Shown here: in pieces, positions 52,013 through 60,649 of the stretch
Numbering within the stretch: position 1 is the first letter of the stretch
Layout of the letters: every line of letters begins with the position of its first letter
Origin: Maridesulfovibrio ferrireducens
Lineage (GTDB): Bacteria; Desulfobacterota; Desulfovibrionia; Desulfovibrionales; Desulfovibrionaceae
Direction: 5' to 3'
NCBI RefSeq assembly: GCF_016342405.1
Contig: NZ_JAEINN010000005.1
Coordinates: 163,718 to 227,717, forward strand
DNA length: 64,000 nucleotides
The notes under the pieces: model-generated
Seen by the model: the letters and a program-made list of their open reading frames with translations, nothing else
Databases searched by the model: none
What the model was told of the DNA's origin: nothing
Program-made: the position numbers and the translations under genes

Positions 52013-52804
52013 ATGGCTAAAGACGCATATTATACAATTGGATCTGTGGTAAAGGTATTTGCTGTTATTGAGCAGATGACGAAGCAACCTAAATGGGAAC
52101 TTGCAGAATTGAGTCGAGCTGTCGGTATTCCCAAAACAACGGTTCATCGATTTTTACTGACTTTGCAGGATCTTGGATATGTTGTTCAAAGTGATGAAGA
52201 AAGTGCGTATGGACTTACATTTAAACTTTTCAAGATGGGAAGTCTTGTTACGGGACATACGAGTATTCAAGACGTTGCCAGACCATATGGTAAACGATTG
52301 CTTGAGGCTATAGGGGAAACAGTCAATCTTTGTGTTTATTCCGGCACGGAAATGATTGTTGTCGACAGGCATGTGACAAAGCAGGCGCTGCGTCAGGATT
52401 CAATTGTTGGCCATTCGTTTCCAATGTATCTTTCAGCTTCCGGGAAGGTGTCCCTTGCCTTTATGGATTCTATGAAGGCCGGTTCACTGTTGGAGAGTAT
52501 TCGGAAAGAATCGGATGGAAAGATTGGTCCTGCGGAAATGGCTGATTTTATAAAAGAAATTGAAGTAGTGCGAGAAAATATTATTGGGTATGACAATGAA
52601 GAAATATATCAGGGCGTTTGTTGTACAGCGGTCCCTGTGTTTGATTGCAATGATGATCTTGTTGCTACCTTAGGTGTTTCCGTACCGAGTGCGCGTTTTA
52701 CTCCTAGTAAGCGAGAAGTGGCCAGCCGCGAATTATACAAGGCTGCAGAGCAAGTCTCGCTGCGGTTAGGCGCCAGCAGTTATCCACCTGTTAAGCGGAA
52801 ATAA
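52013..52804 (+). CDS. IclR-family transcriptional regulator
   Basis: A 263-residue regulator with an N-terminal winged helix-turn-helix (ELAELSRAVGIPKTTVHRFLLTLQDLGYV, about 25-55) and a C-terminal IclR effector domain (GETVNLCVYSGTEMIVVDRH, LSASGKVSLAFMD, and GVCCTAVPVFD). IclR proteins bind small acids and control catabolic operons, often divergent or adjacent. ATG 52013 has GGAG five bases before it and is preferred to ATG 51998. It has its own terminator and precedes the oxidoreductase operon in the same direction, so it probably controls that operon; its ligand would be the pathway substrate. Confidence 0.92.
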   Translation: MAKDAYYTIGSVVKVFAVIEQMTKQPKWELAELSRAVGIPKTTVHRFLLTLQDLGYVVQSDEESAYGLTFKLFKMGSLVTGHTSIQDVARPYGKRLLEAIGETVNLCVYSGTEMIVVDRHVTKQALRQDSIVGHSFPMYLSASGKVSLAFMDSMKAGSLLESIRKESDGKIGPAEMADFIKEIEVVRENIIGYDNEEIYQGVCCTAVPVFDCNDDLVATLGVSVPSARFTPSKREVASRELYKAAEQVSLRLGASSYPPVKRK

Positions 52805-53245
52805 AAATTCTGTCATCATGACTGAAGCATGTATGAGTTGAATCTATATTGACTCGTATGTGTCAGCAAATTTTAAAAGCAGCGGCCTTGAAAAGGTCGC
52901 TGCTTTTTTTTGTCTTTTTTTCATAAGTCCTCTGCTTGTGGGGCGTAGCTATTTTTCACGGTTTTATGGTGGGTTACTGGAAATTGAGTAGGCCCGTCAG
53001 TTGTGTTTTGGATTATATCCACAAAATAATGAAACGTAATATTGTAAAAACCGCTTGACGAATTGTTTTCGAGGAGCTATTTTTTTCGGAACGCCGCACC
53101 ATAATGCGGTACGAAGTAGATAATAACTTGTTTACACAAGATTTTTTTGGCCCGTTATAGTGGTATGGCATAGTTTAATACGGTACAGCCTTGCCGCAAA
53201 GAATAAAAACGGTCGAACCTCAAAACAATTGCAAGTGAGGGTTAC
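52805..53245 (+). promoter_or_regulatory. Control region of the OFOR/acyl-CoA synthetase operon
   Basis: Between the IclR terminator and the first OFOR gene lies a possible sigma-70 promoter: TTGACG (53055-53060), 17 bases, TATTTT (53078-53083). Just downstream are an inverted repeat CCGCA-CCATAA-TGCGG (53094-53109) and a direct repeat TAATRCGGTAC at 53102-53112 and 53176-53186. Repeats this close to a start site are good candidates for IclR operators. Confidence 0.5.
52874..52912 (+). terminator. Rho-independent terminator after the IclR gene
   Basis: AAAGCAGCG-CCTT / AGG-CGCTGCTTT stem with a GAAA loop followed by eight T on the plus strand. Confidence 0.92.
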
Positions 53246-54310
53246 ATGAAATCAGAACCTTTGTTCCTGAAAAACGCGCAGACATTTGCTGAAGCAATGG
53301 TGCGTTGTGGGGTGCGTTATCATTTTGCATACCCCATTACGCCTGCGACGGAAGTTATGAAGCATACTGCAGTTATTCTTCCTCAGTACGGTGGACGTAT
53401 GGTGCAGATGGAAAGTGAACTGGCAGTTTCCAATGCTTTGGCTGGCTGTGCATGTACCGGAAAGTTGGGCGCAACGTCCACATCCGGCCCCGGAATGTCA
53501 CTGATGCAGGAAACTATGTCCTACATGGCTGGTGGCGAATTACCTTGCATCATGCTCGACGCAATGCGCGTAGGCCCTGGTGACGGCGATATCGTTGGAG
53601 CACAAAGCAATTATTTTCAGGCTACACGCGGCGGCGGTCACGGCGACTACCGTGTAATCGTTCTTGCCCCGGCAAGTGGTCAGGAAATCGTTGATATCAT
53701 GCCTGATGCTGTGAAATTGGCTTACACCTACCGCACTCCAGTGTTGTTTGTAATCGACGGTGTTACTTGCACCATGACAGAGTCCGCTCTTTTCCCTGAA
53801 GCACACGACTATGCATCTGAATTCGACACATCTTCATGGGCCTTCACTGGTACTGGCGACCATCCCAAACGTTATCTGCTGACTGGTAGCTACACCCATT
53901 CTCAGGGTGAAGAATTGAACGAAAAGCTGCTCGCCAAGTATGAGCTTATCAAAGAAAAAGAACAGCTTTGGGAAGAAATTGAAGTGGAAGACGCTGATGT
54001 TGTGCTGGTTGCATTCGGCATTCACGGCCGCATGGGACAGGACTTGGTAGCCAATATGCGTGCGGAAGGTAAAAAAGTCGGCCTTATTCGTCCGATTTCC
54101 TTGTGGCCTTTCCCTGACAAAGCATTCGAAGGACTGTCTGATTCTGTGAAATCCATGCTGGTGGTGGAAATGAATCACGGGCAGATGGTTGACGATGTGC
54201 GCCTGGCAGTAAACGGCCGCATTCCTGTTCATTTCCTTGGCAAAACCGGAGGCGATATGCCGCTGTGCACGCTTGCCGAAATGACCGCTAAAATCAACAC
54301 GTTGCTGTAA
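53246..54310 (+). CDS. 2-oxoacid:ferredoxin oxidoreductase, alpha subunit
   Basis: A 354-residue subunit with the pyrimidine-binding domain of the OFOR family: YPITPATEVMKH near residue 30, QMESELAVSNALAGCACTG and SGPGMSLMQETMSYM. It has the size of the alpha chain in four-subunit enzymes (VOR/KOR type), not fused pyruvate enzymes. The complex oxidatively decarboxylates a 2-oxoacid to acyl-CoA and reduces ferredoxin. The four genes run alpha-beta-gamma-ferredoxin with gaps of at most 11 bases. Aliphatic, aromatic or dicarboxylic oxoacid cannot be told apart by eye. Confidence 0.92.
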   Translation: MKSEPLFLKNAQTFAEAMVRCGVRYHFAYPITPATEVMKHTAVILPQYGGRMVQMESELAVSNALAGCACTGKLGATSTSGPGMSLMQETMSYMAGGELPCIMLDAMRVGPGDGDIVGAQSNYFQATRGGGHGDYRVIVLAPASGQEIVDIMPDAVKLAYTYRTPVLFVIDGVTCTMTESALFPEAHDYASEFDTSSWAFTGTGDHPKRYLLTGSYTHSQGEELNEKLLAKYELIKEKEQLWEEIEVEDADVVLVAFGIHGRMGQDLVANMRAEGKKVGLIRPISLWPFPDKAFEGLSDSVKSMLVVEMNHGQMVDDVRLAVNGRIPVHFLGKTGGDMPLCTLAEMTAKINTLL

Positions 54311-54321
54311 GGATAGACGAT

Positions 54322-55083
54322 ATGCAAGAACTCGCAAAAATTTATGGTGAAACACTGCTGCTGGATAAGAAGTTCAGTTACTGTCCCGGTTGCGGTCACG
54401 GTATTGTAACGCGCCTTGTTGCGGAAGCTATTGAAGCTCTAGGCATTCGTAAACGTACAATAAGCGTTGTCGGTATCGGTTGTGGTGGGTTTTCTCATCA
54501 CTATATGGAAATCGATGCCATTGAAGCTATGCATGGTCGCGCTCCTGCTGTTGCAGTCGGTTACAAAGTCGCGAAGCCTGAAAACATCGTCTATACCTAT
54601 CAGGGAGACGGAGATTGCAGTGCTATCGGTCTAGCTGAATTGTTGCATACAGCTAACCGCGGTATGCCGGTTACTTGTTTCATGATCAACAACAACCTGT
54701 TCGGCATGACTGGCGGACAGATGTCTCCTTCCACGCTTGAAGGTCAGATTACCTCCACTACTCCTAATGGCCGTGATGTGCATCAGCATGGTTATCCTCT
54801 GCGTGTCCCCGAAATGATGGCGGATATGCACGGTGCCAAGTATGTCGCCCGCGAATCCGTTTGTGACGCCAAGAGCATCCGCAAAGCTGCAAGCAGCGTG
54901 CGTAAAGCTCTGGACTGTCAAATGAAGGGTCTTGGTTTTTCCTTCGTTGAATTCATTGTTCCTTGTCCGACTGGCCTCAAGCTTTCTGTGCCGGATTCTT
55001 ACAAGTGGAACAAAGAAAAAATGGTGGAGTACTTCAAGCCACAGATTTTCAAAAATGAGATGGAGCAGAATGATGAGAACTAA
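54322..55083 (+). CDS. 2-oxoacid:ferredoxin oxidoreductase, beta subunit (TPP-binding)
   Basis: A 253-residue subunit that binds thiamine diphosphate. The motifs are SYCPGCGHGI near residue 20 (Cys at an Fe-S or structural site), the TPP-Mg motif GDGDCSAIGLAELLH with INNNLFGMTGGQMSPST after it, and a C-terminal PCPTGLK. It starts 11 bases after the alpha stop. Its last bases overlap the gamma gene by 11, indicating translational coupling. Together with alpha it forms the active site. Confidence 0.94.
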   Translation: MQELAKIYGETLLLDKKFSYCPGCGHGIVTRLVAEAIEALGIRKRTISVVGIGCGGFSHHYMEIDAIEAMHGRAPAVAVGYKVAKPENIVYTYQGDGDCSAIGLAELLHTANRGMPVTCFMINNNLFGMTGGQMSPSTLEGQITSTTPNGRDVHQHGYPLRVPEMMADMHGAKYVARESVCDAKSIRKAASSVRKALDCQMKGLGFSFVEFIVPCPTGLKLSVPDSYKWNKEKMVEYFKPQIFKNEMEQNDEN

Positions 55084-55624
55084 ATGTACTTTTTCTGGTT
55101 CAGGCGGCCAGGGATCAGCTCTGCTTGCAAAGCTGATTTGCAAAGGCGCTATGAAGCAGGGACTACAGGTCGTGATGACTCAGACATACGGTATTGAGCA
55201 GCGTGGCGGAGACTCCACCGGATACGTTGTCGTATCCGACACTCGTATCGGAAATCCTCTTGTGGAAAATGACGCCGACGTGAGTGTCGCTCTTAGCCCC
55301 ACCATCTATGACGGTTGTCTTGACGGTTCAGCTATCGGCGGCCTGGTCCTCGTGAATAGCTCTATGATCATGGACACTCGTGAACGTGAGGGTGTTAAAC
55401 AAATCCTGATTCCTGCTTCGGATATTGCTGCTGAACTTGGCTCTGTGAGATGCGCGAATATCGTAATGCTCGGGGCTGTGTTGGAAGCTACAAATGTACT
55501 GGAATTTGCAACTGTGGAAGAAGTGTTGCGGGATCTTATGGGCGCTAAGAAGCCCGCCCTGCTGGAAATGAATTTGAAAGCCCTTCAAAAGGGCCGCACC
55601 CTCTACGCCAGCGCTGCGGAGTAA
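55073..55624 (+). CDS. 2-oxoacid:ferredoxin oxidoreductase, gamma subunit
   Basis: A 183-residue subunit with the gamma-domain pattern (SGSGGQGSALLAKLI at the N-terminus, TYGIEQRGGDSTGYVVVSD in the middle). It starts at the second ATG of an ATGATG at 55070-55075, seven bases after GGAG, within the beta gene. The much longer frame from 54932 runs through the beta gene and is not used. The four-subunit layout matches VOR and KOR enzymes. Confidence 0.92.
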   Translation: MRTKCTFSGSGGQGSALLAKLICKGAMKQGLQVVMTQTYGIEQRGGDSTGYVVVSDTRIGNPLVENDADVSVALSPTIYDGCLDGSAIGGLVLVNSSMIMDTREREGVKQILIPASDIAAELGSVRCANIVMLGAVLEATNVLEFATVEEVLRDLMGAKKPALLEMNLKALQKGRTLYASAAE

Positions 55625-55628
55625 GAAG

Positions 55629-55850
55629 ATGAAAGCAAACAATAAAAAGCACGTTATTAGCGCCGAACGCTGTAAATCTTGCGGTTTGTGTGTTGATGCC
55701 TGCCCTAAAAATACTCTTGCCATCGGTCACACCTTGAACGGTCAGGGCTACAGTGTCGTTGAGCAGGTTCGTCCTGATGATTGTGTCCTGTGTGGCCTGT
55801 GCCGCATCGTCTGTCCTGATGTCGCTATCGGCGTCATTGTGTTGGACTAA
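55629..55850 (+). CDS. 2-oxoacid:ferredoxin oxidoreductase, delta (2[4Fe-4S] ferredoxin) subunit
   Basis: A 73-residue ferredoxin with two complete [4Fe-4S] motifs, CKSCGLCVDACP and CVLCGLCRIVCP, each CxxCxxCxxxCP. It transfers electrons from the OFOR catalytic subunits to free ferredoxin. Its gene follows gamma by four bases and precedes the acyl-CoA synthetase by 23. Confidence 0.94.
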   Translation: MKANNKKHVISAERCKSCGLCVDACPKNTLAIGHTLNGQGYSVVEQVRPDDCVLCGLCRIVCPDVAIGVIVLD

Positions 55851-55873
55851 CCCGTAGATACAGGAGGAAAACA

Positions 55874-58021
55874 ATGTCTGAACTTAAGACTCTGTTTCGC
55901 CCTCGCAGTGTAGCATTGATAGGTGCTTCGCGCGACACAAAGAAATATGGATATTGGACAGCTAAAAGCCTGTTCGAAAATAAATATAAAGGTGATGTCT
56001 ATTTGATTTCCCGTTCAGGCGGCGAAATTCTTGGACACGAAACCTATCCGGATATCCTTGCTGTGAAAGGTGACGTTGATCTCGCCATCATCGCTATTGC
56101 ACCTAAGTACATTCTTCCCGTTATTGAACAGTGTGTTGAAAAGGGCGTAAAAAGCGCCATAGTTGTTTCCACCGGCTTCGGTGAAACCGGTGCTGAGGGC
56201 AAAGAAATCGAGCGGAAGATGCTTGAGATTGCCCGCAAAGGCGGCCTGCGTATTCAGGGCCCGAACTGCATGGGTACTTATAGCGCCGCTGTGAATATGA
56301 ACGCCAGTATCATTGATCTGGCTCCCGGCCCCATGAGCCTTGTACTGCAAAGCGGAAACTTCGGTATTGATCTGAACTTCAACGCTAAGGCGCGAAATCT
56401 GGGTTACAGCTGTTGGGCTACCATCGGTAATCAGATGGACCTTCGTTTTCACGACTTTGTGAAATACATCGAAGAAGACGACAGCACTAAGGTTCTTCTT
56501 CTATATATGGAAGGGTTGCGTGTTGAATCAGAAGAAGATGGTCGCAAGTTCATCGAAGCTGCCCGCAAAACTGCTCTTAAGAAACCTGTCGCTGCAATCA
56601 AAATTGGTCGTAGTGCTGCAGGTGCAAGAGCCGCTGCATCACATACCGGTTCTTTAGCCGGTAGTGAAAAAATCTTTGACGCAGCTCTCCGTCAATCCGG
56701 TATTATCCGGGTGGACAGTCCTAACGAGTTGTTGGACGTCGCGGAAGCTTTTTCCAAGTGTAAGCCTGCCCATGGTAAGCGTATCGCCATTCTTACTGAT
56801 GGTGGAGGTCATGGAGTCATGGCTACAGATTCAGCCGAAAGCTTTAAGCTGGAAGCCCCTGTTCTTTCAGATGCCACACAGGAAAAATTGAGCGCTATTC
56901 TGATGCCTCATTGTCCTATCAAAAACCCTGTTGATCTTGCGGGTACCCCTGAAGCTGATATGTGGGTTTTTGATCGTTGTCTTGATGTGCTTTTGAATGA
57001 TCCTGATGTTGACGGTGTTGTTATCGTGGGACTCTACGGTGGTTATGCTGATCTTTCGGAAGAATTCCGTGAGAAAGAAATGGATGTGGCCAAAAGTATG
57101 GTCGCTCGTGTGCGTGTTTCTGACAAACCTGTTGTCATGCATTCCATCTATGCTCCTCAGCGTCCAGAATGCCTCGCCTATATCAGTGATAGGGGCGTGC
57201 CGGTATTCGATTCCGTGAAAGCAGCTATGCGTACTATGGGTGCGTTGGTGAGCTACGATGAAGGCCGTAAGGCTCTGCTGGAAGAAGCTGAAGCTGCCGC
57301 TCCGACTCTACCTGCCGATCGTAAGGAAAAGACTAATGCCATTTTTGATGCAGTACGTGCGAGTGGTCGCATCAATTTGGTTGAGACTGAAGCTCGTGAC
57401 GTGCTGAGTGCTTATGGCTTGCCTCTTGCTGAATGTCATCTTGCCCTTAATACGAATGAAGCCGCTGAAAAATATGAAGCTCTTGGCGGCAAAGTCGTCA
57501 TGAAAATCGTATCCCCTGACATCCTGCACAAAACTGACGCTGGAGGCGTGACGCTGAATATTGATTCAGCTCAGGCCGCTCGTGATGCTTTTGAGCGCCT
57601 TGTTGATAATGGTCTTAAGTACAAACCTGACGCTGATATCTTTGGCGTTATGCTTACCCCCATGCTGCCCGGCGGCGTGGAATGTATCATCGGTGCCAGC
57701 CATGATACCACCTTTGGCCCCACAGTAATGTTCGGCCTTGGCGGAATCTTCGTGGAAATTCTTAAAGACATCTCATTCCGTGTCGCGCCTGTAAACATGC
57801 CTTCATGTCGCCAGATGATACGCGAAATCAAGGGTCACAAATTGCTGGAAGGAGCTCGAGGCTCTGTCCCTTGTGATATAGAGGCTCTGGCAGAAACGGT
57901 ATGTGTGATCTCGTACATGGTAAATGAGCTGCGGGAAGTCGCTGAAGTTGATCTGAATCCTGTGTTTGCATGGGAGAAAGGGCTGGCTGTGGCGGATGCA
58001 CGTATTGTGCTCCATCCCTAA
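55874..58021 (+). CDS. Acyl-CoA synthetase (NDP/ADP-forming), fused alpha-beta
   Basis: A 715-residue ADP-forming acyl-CoA (acetate-CoA ligase type) synthetase, converting acyl-CoA, ADP and phosphate to acid, CoA and ATP. The CoA-binding domain is at about 8-125 (ALIGASRDTKKYGYW), ligase domains follow, with the phosphohistidine loop ASHTGSLAG (H257), and the ATP-grasp beta part is at about 490-715 (KTDAGGVTLNI, DLNPVFAW). AGGAGG is seven bases before the ATG. It comes immediately after the OFOR genes, so it should conserve the energy of the acyl-CoA they produce. Acyl specificity is unknown. Confidence 0.94.
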   Translation: MSELKTLFRPRSVALIGASRDTKKYGYWTAKSLFENKYKGDVYLISRSGGEILGHETYPDILAVKGDVDLAIIAIAPKYILPVIEQCVEKGVKSAIVVSTGFGETGAEGKEIERKMLEIARKGGLRIQGPNCMGTYSAAVNMNASIIDLAPGPMSLVLQSGNFGIDLNFNAKARNLGYSCWATIGNQMDLRFHDFVKYIEEDDSTKVLLLYMEGLRVESEEDGRKFIEAARKTALKKPVAAIKIGRSAAGARAAASHTGSLAGSEKIFDAALRQSGIIRVDSPNELLDVAEAFSKCKPAHGKRIAILTDGGGHGVMATDSAESFKLEAPVLSDATQEKLSAILMPHCPIKNPVDLAGTPEADMWVFDRCLDVLLNDPDVDGVVIVGLYGGYADLSEEFREKEMDVAKSMVARVRVSDKPVVMHSIYAPQRPECLAYISDRGVPVFDSVKAAMRTMGALVSYDEGRKALLEEAEAAAPTLPADRKEKTNAIFDAVRASGRINLVETEARDVLSAYGLPLAECHLALNTNEAAEKYEALGGKVVMKIVSPDILHKTDAGGVTLNIDSAQAARDAFERLVDNGLKYKPDADIFGVMLTPMLPGGVECIIGASHDTTFGPTVMFGLGGIFVEILKDISFRVAPVNMPSCRQMIREIKGHKLLEGARGSVPCDIEALAETVCVISYMVNELREVAEVDLNPVFAWEKGLAVADARIVLHP

Positions 58022-58033
58022 GCTTAGTCGATA

Positions 58034-58055
58034 GGGTGGCGTTGCAACGCCACCC
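58034..58055. repeat. Perfect 22-bp palindrome between acyl-CoA synthetase and flavoenzyme genes
   Basis: GGGTGGCGTTG meets its exact complement CAACGCCACCC. A T-run follows about 11 bases later. It may be a partial terminator that lowers downstream expression, or an operator. Confidence 0.75.
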
Positions 58056-58124
58056 ATACAATAAAGTTTTTTTGTCAGCTGTTTTTTTGACGGCATTCAC
58101 CTGTAATTAGAGGGAAGTATCATC

Positions 58125-59447
58125 ATGCGCGAAGTAAAACTATTTCCAACGACAACCGGGCAGAGCTGGCTTGAAATGTCTTCTTACAAGAATCACAGTT
58201 TTAAGTCTCCTGACGATATGAGTGATAAGTACGATTATATTATTGTTGGAGCCGGTTACGGCGGTTATGGAACTGCCAGCCGTCTTGCAGAGCTGAATCC
58301 TGAATCAAAGATAGCCGTAATTGAAGCTATTAAAATCGGTGATAATGACAGTGGTAAGAATGCCGGTTTCATTATCGACGTTCCTCATGATTTCGGTGAC
58401 GCCGGTGGTTCTTCTTTTGAAGACAACAAGATGTATTTTAAGTTGAACACTGCAATCATCGCCAGAATGCGCGACACAATCAAGAGTAGCGGTATCGATG
58501 TAGACTGGCGCGATAGCGGCAAATACGTTTGCTGTTGTAATCCGCGCAGTTACAAGATGATCGACACCGAAGTTCATGATCTTGATAAAATGGGCGTTCC
58601 TTATAAAATATATGAAGGTGAAGAGTTAAACCGTCGCCTTGGTACTGAATATTATACCAAGGCTCTTTATACGTCAGGTTCCACATTGGTGAACCCTGCT
58701 GATGTACTTCGCGGCCTTTTTACTACTTTGCCTGACAATGTGGAAGTTTTTGAAAATTGTCCTGTCTTGCGCGTTGATGAAGGCAGCAACATGGTTGTTG
58801 TTTTGCAGAACGGCAGACCCATCACCGGTGGAAATGTCATTGTTACCGGTGGTCCGTTTATTGAACAATTCGGTATCGTCAAAAACGTATTCTGTCCTGT
58901 AACTTCTTTCGGTGCTTTCTCCCGCAAATTGACCGCTAACGAGTTGAAAGATTTCGAAGGCGTGGAGCCTTGGGGTTGCACAGCCGGTCATCCTGCTGGA
59001 ACAACTGTTCGTTATACTGCTGATCAGCGCATTTACGTGCGTAACGGCTTCAGCTTCAACTCACAATTGACCACATCACATCAGCGTATCCGCAATTCCA
59101 TTCCAAAGTTGCGTAAGGCTTTTGAAAATAGATTCCCCAATCTCCGCCATGTTAATTTTGAGTTTGTCTACGGCGGCATGATCAACATGACCATGAATTA
59201 TCGTCCGTTGATGATGCAGAAATCGTCCAATTTGTTTGCTTCTGCCTGTGGTGAAGGTGCCGGCGTGGCGAAAACCTGCATGATGGGCCACTACATTGCT
59301 GAATGGATCAGCGGTGTTCAAAGTGAAGATCTCAACTTCCTGCGCCGTATCGCCAAACCTAGCTGGTTGCCACCGGATCCTTTCCGTACTGCTGGAGCAC
59401 GCGTCCGTCTTGCTTGGGAAGAGTATAACGCCAAGCAGGAAATCTAA
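58125..59447 (+). CDS. DAO-family FAD-dependent amine/amino-acid oxidoreductase
   Basis: A 440-residue flavoprotein of the D-amino-acid oxidase superfamily. The FAD Rossmann loop YIIVGAGYGGYGTASRLAE begins near residue 38, GKNAGFIID follows near residue 80, and FASACGEGAGVAKTCMMGHY near 370 is the C-terminal FAD site. Such enzymes oxidise a C-N bond in amino acids or amines to an imine; in an anaerobe the electron acceptor would be a quinone or a protein rather than oxygen. Between the acyl-CoA synthetase and a RidA gene, it fits an amine oxidation step. About 35 residues precede the Rossmann strand. Confidence 0.87.
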   Translation: MREVKLFPTTTGQSWLEMSSYKNHSFKSPDDMSDKYDYIIVGAGYGGYGTASRLAELNPESKIAVIEAIKIGDNDSGKNAGFIIDVPHDFGDAGGSSFEDNKMYFKLNTAIIARMRDTIKSSGIDVDWRDSGKYVCCCNPRSYKMIDTEVHDLDKMGVPYKIYEGEELNRRLGTEYYTKALYTSGSTLVNPADVLRGLFTTLPDNVEVFENCPVLRVDEGSNMVVVLQNGRPITGGNVIVTGGPFIEQFGIVKNVFCPVTSFGAFSRKLTANELKDFEGVEPWGCTAGHPAGTTVRYTADQRIYVRNGFSFNSQLTTSHQRIRNSIPKLRKAFENRFPNLRHVNFEFVYGGMINMTMNYRPLMMQKSSNLFASACGEGAGVAKTCMMGHYIAEWISGVQSEDLNFLRRIAKPSWLPPDPFRTAGARVRLAWEEYNAKQEI

Positions 59448-59461
59448 TAAAAAAAGGGTTT

Positions 59462-59515
59462 GCGGCTGTAGTCAACTTCCGCCTTCAGCAAACGTTGCTG
59501 TTGTTGACCAGCCGC
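59462..59515 (+). other. Nested stem-loop in the flavoenzyme-ridA gap, possible structured RNA
   Basis: An outer stem pairs GCGGCTG and GTCAAC (59462-59468, 59471-59476) with GTTGAC and CAGCCGC (59503-59515), with a 2-base bulge. Inside is a perfect CAGCAA-ACG-TTGCTG hairpin (59486-59500). There is no T-run, so it may be an RNA-processing or translation-control element. Confidence 0.55.
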
Positions 59516-59570
59516 TTGTCCCAAAAGCCGGAATAGCTGCATAACTCACAAATTTACAAAGGAGATTGTT

Positions 59571-59948
59571 TTGGAATTTATACATGCATCCAAGGCCTGT
59601 GCCTCAGTTGGTCCGTATTCCCACGCAGTGAAAGCAGGAAATACATATTACCTCTCCGGGCAAGTACCTTTTCATCCCGTAAGTGGAGTTGTTGTCGGAT
59701 CAAACATGGCTGAGCAGGCTGCTCAGACACTTACAAATTTGAAAGCAGTGCTTGATGAAGCAGGCTTGAAAATTACCGACCTTGTTAAGACTACTGTTTT
59801 CCTTGCTAATTGGGGTGATTTTGAAGCTTTTAACGAAGTCTACGGCAACTTTTTAGGTGATCATCGTCCAGCTCGTGTCTGCGTAGAAACCAGTAATCTT
59901 GCCGGCGGATGCCTGATCGAAATGGATGCCATTTGTTTCGTTGAATAA
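59571..59948 (+). CDS. RidA-family enamine/imine deaminase
   Basis: A 125-residue RidA (YjgF/YER057c/UK114) protein. The motifs VGPYSHAVKAGNTYYLSGQVPFHP, the catalytic Arg in HRPARVCVE and the C-terminal GCLIEMDAICFVE are present. RidA hydrolyses imines and enamines produced by flavin- or PLP-dependent enzymes to 2-oxoacid and ammonia. Next to the DAO-type flavoenzyme, it should complete the deamination. It starts at TTG 59571, six bases after GGAG. It lies 123 bases after the flavoenzyme gene, with a structured gap between. Confidence 0.93.
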   Translation: MEFIHASKACASVGPYSHAVKAGNTYYLSGQVPFHPVSGVVVGSNMAEQAAQTLTNLKAVLDEAGLKITDLVKTTVFLANWGDFEAFNEVYGNFLGDHRPARVCVETSNLAGGCLIEMDAICFVE

Positions 59949-60082
59949 ATAATAGAAATAAACCCTTATTTGCCGAATGCAGAAATGTTTGTGTTGAAAC
60001 GGTGCAGCAATCGAAAATGATTAAGAAGTTATAGGGGTCGATCTCATTTTAAATTGATTCTGTAATTAGGACGGGAGGTTAT

Positions 60083-60649
60083 ATGCATCGTATTGTTGTT
60101 GGAGTAACTGGGGCAAGTGGTATGCCTCTGGTTGAAAATCTCTTACGTCTTTATGCCGGGATAAAGGATCTAGAAGTTCATTTGATTGTTTCAGGCGGGG
60201 CTGAAGTTGTGATGCAGTCTGAATTTCGGGGCAGTGATTTATCATTGGTAAAGCATGTTCACACGGTCCATTCCATAAAAGATATGACTGCTGGGCCGTC
60301 CAGTGGATCATGGCAGCATGACGGAATGATTATCTGTCCTTGTTCCATGAGTTCTCTGGCTTCCATTGCCTGTGGTGCCGGTGTGAATCTTATTCATCGT
60401 GCGGCCGATGTGACTCTGAAAGAACGTAAGAAACTTGTGATCGTTCCAAGAGAAACTCCTCTGACAATGATCCATCTACGCAATATGCAGACCGTAACAG
60501 AGGCTGGTGCTGTAATAGCTCCTTTCTGTCCCGCATATTACGACTCTAAAACAACAATTGAAAATATGATGCAGCATTTTGCAGGTCGTCTTCTCGACCA
60601 GTTACGCATTGAGAACTCTCTCTGCGCACGCTGGAAAGACAACATGTAG
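60083..60649 (+). CDS. ubiX: UbiX-type flavin prenyltransferase
   Basis: A 188-residue UbiX-family protein. The FMN-binding VGVTGASGMPL is at the N-terminus, PCSMSSLASIACGAGVNLIHRAADVTLKERKKLV in the middle, and PRETPLTMIHLRNM and APFCPAYYD follow. UbiX prenylates FMN with dimethylallyl phosphate to give prFMN for UbiD enzymes; the closest here is the UbiD at 49019. It has GGGAGG before the ATG and lies 134 bases after ridA. Whether the cluster needs prFMN for its own pathway, or UbiX serves menaquinone synthesis, is open. Confidence 0.92.
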   Translation: MHRIVVGVTGASGMPLVENLLRLYAGIKDLEVHLIVSGGAEVVMQSEFRGSDLSLVKHVHTVHSIKDMTAGPSSGSWQHDGMIICPCSMSSLASIACGAGVNLIHRAADVTLKERKKLVIVPRETPLTMIHLRNMQTVTEAGAVIAPFCPAYYDSKTTIENMMQHFAGRLLDQLRIENSLCARWKDNM

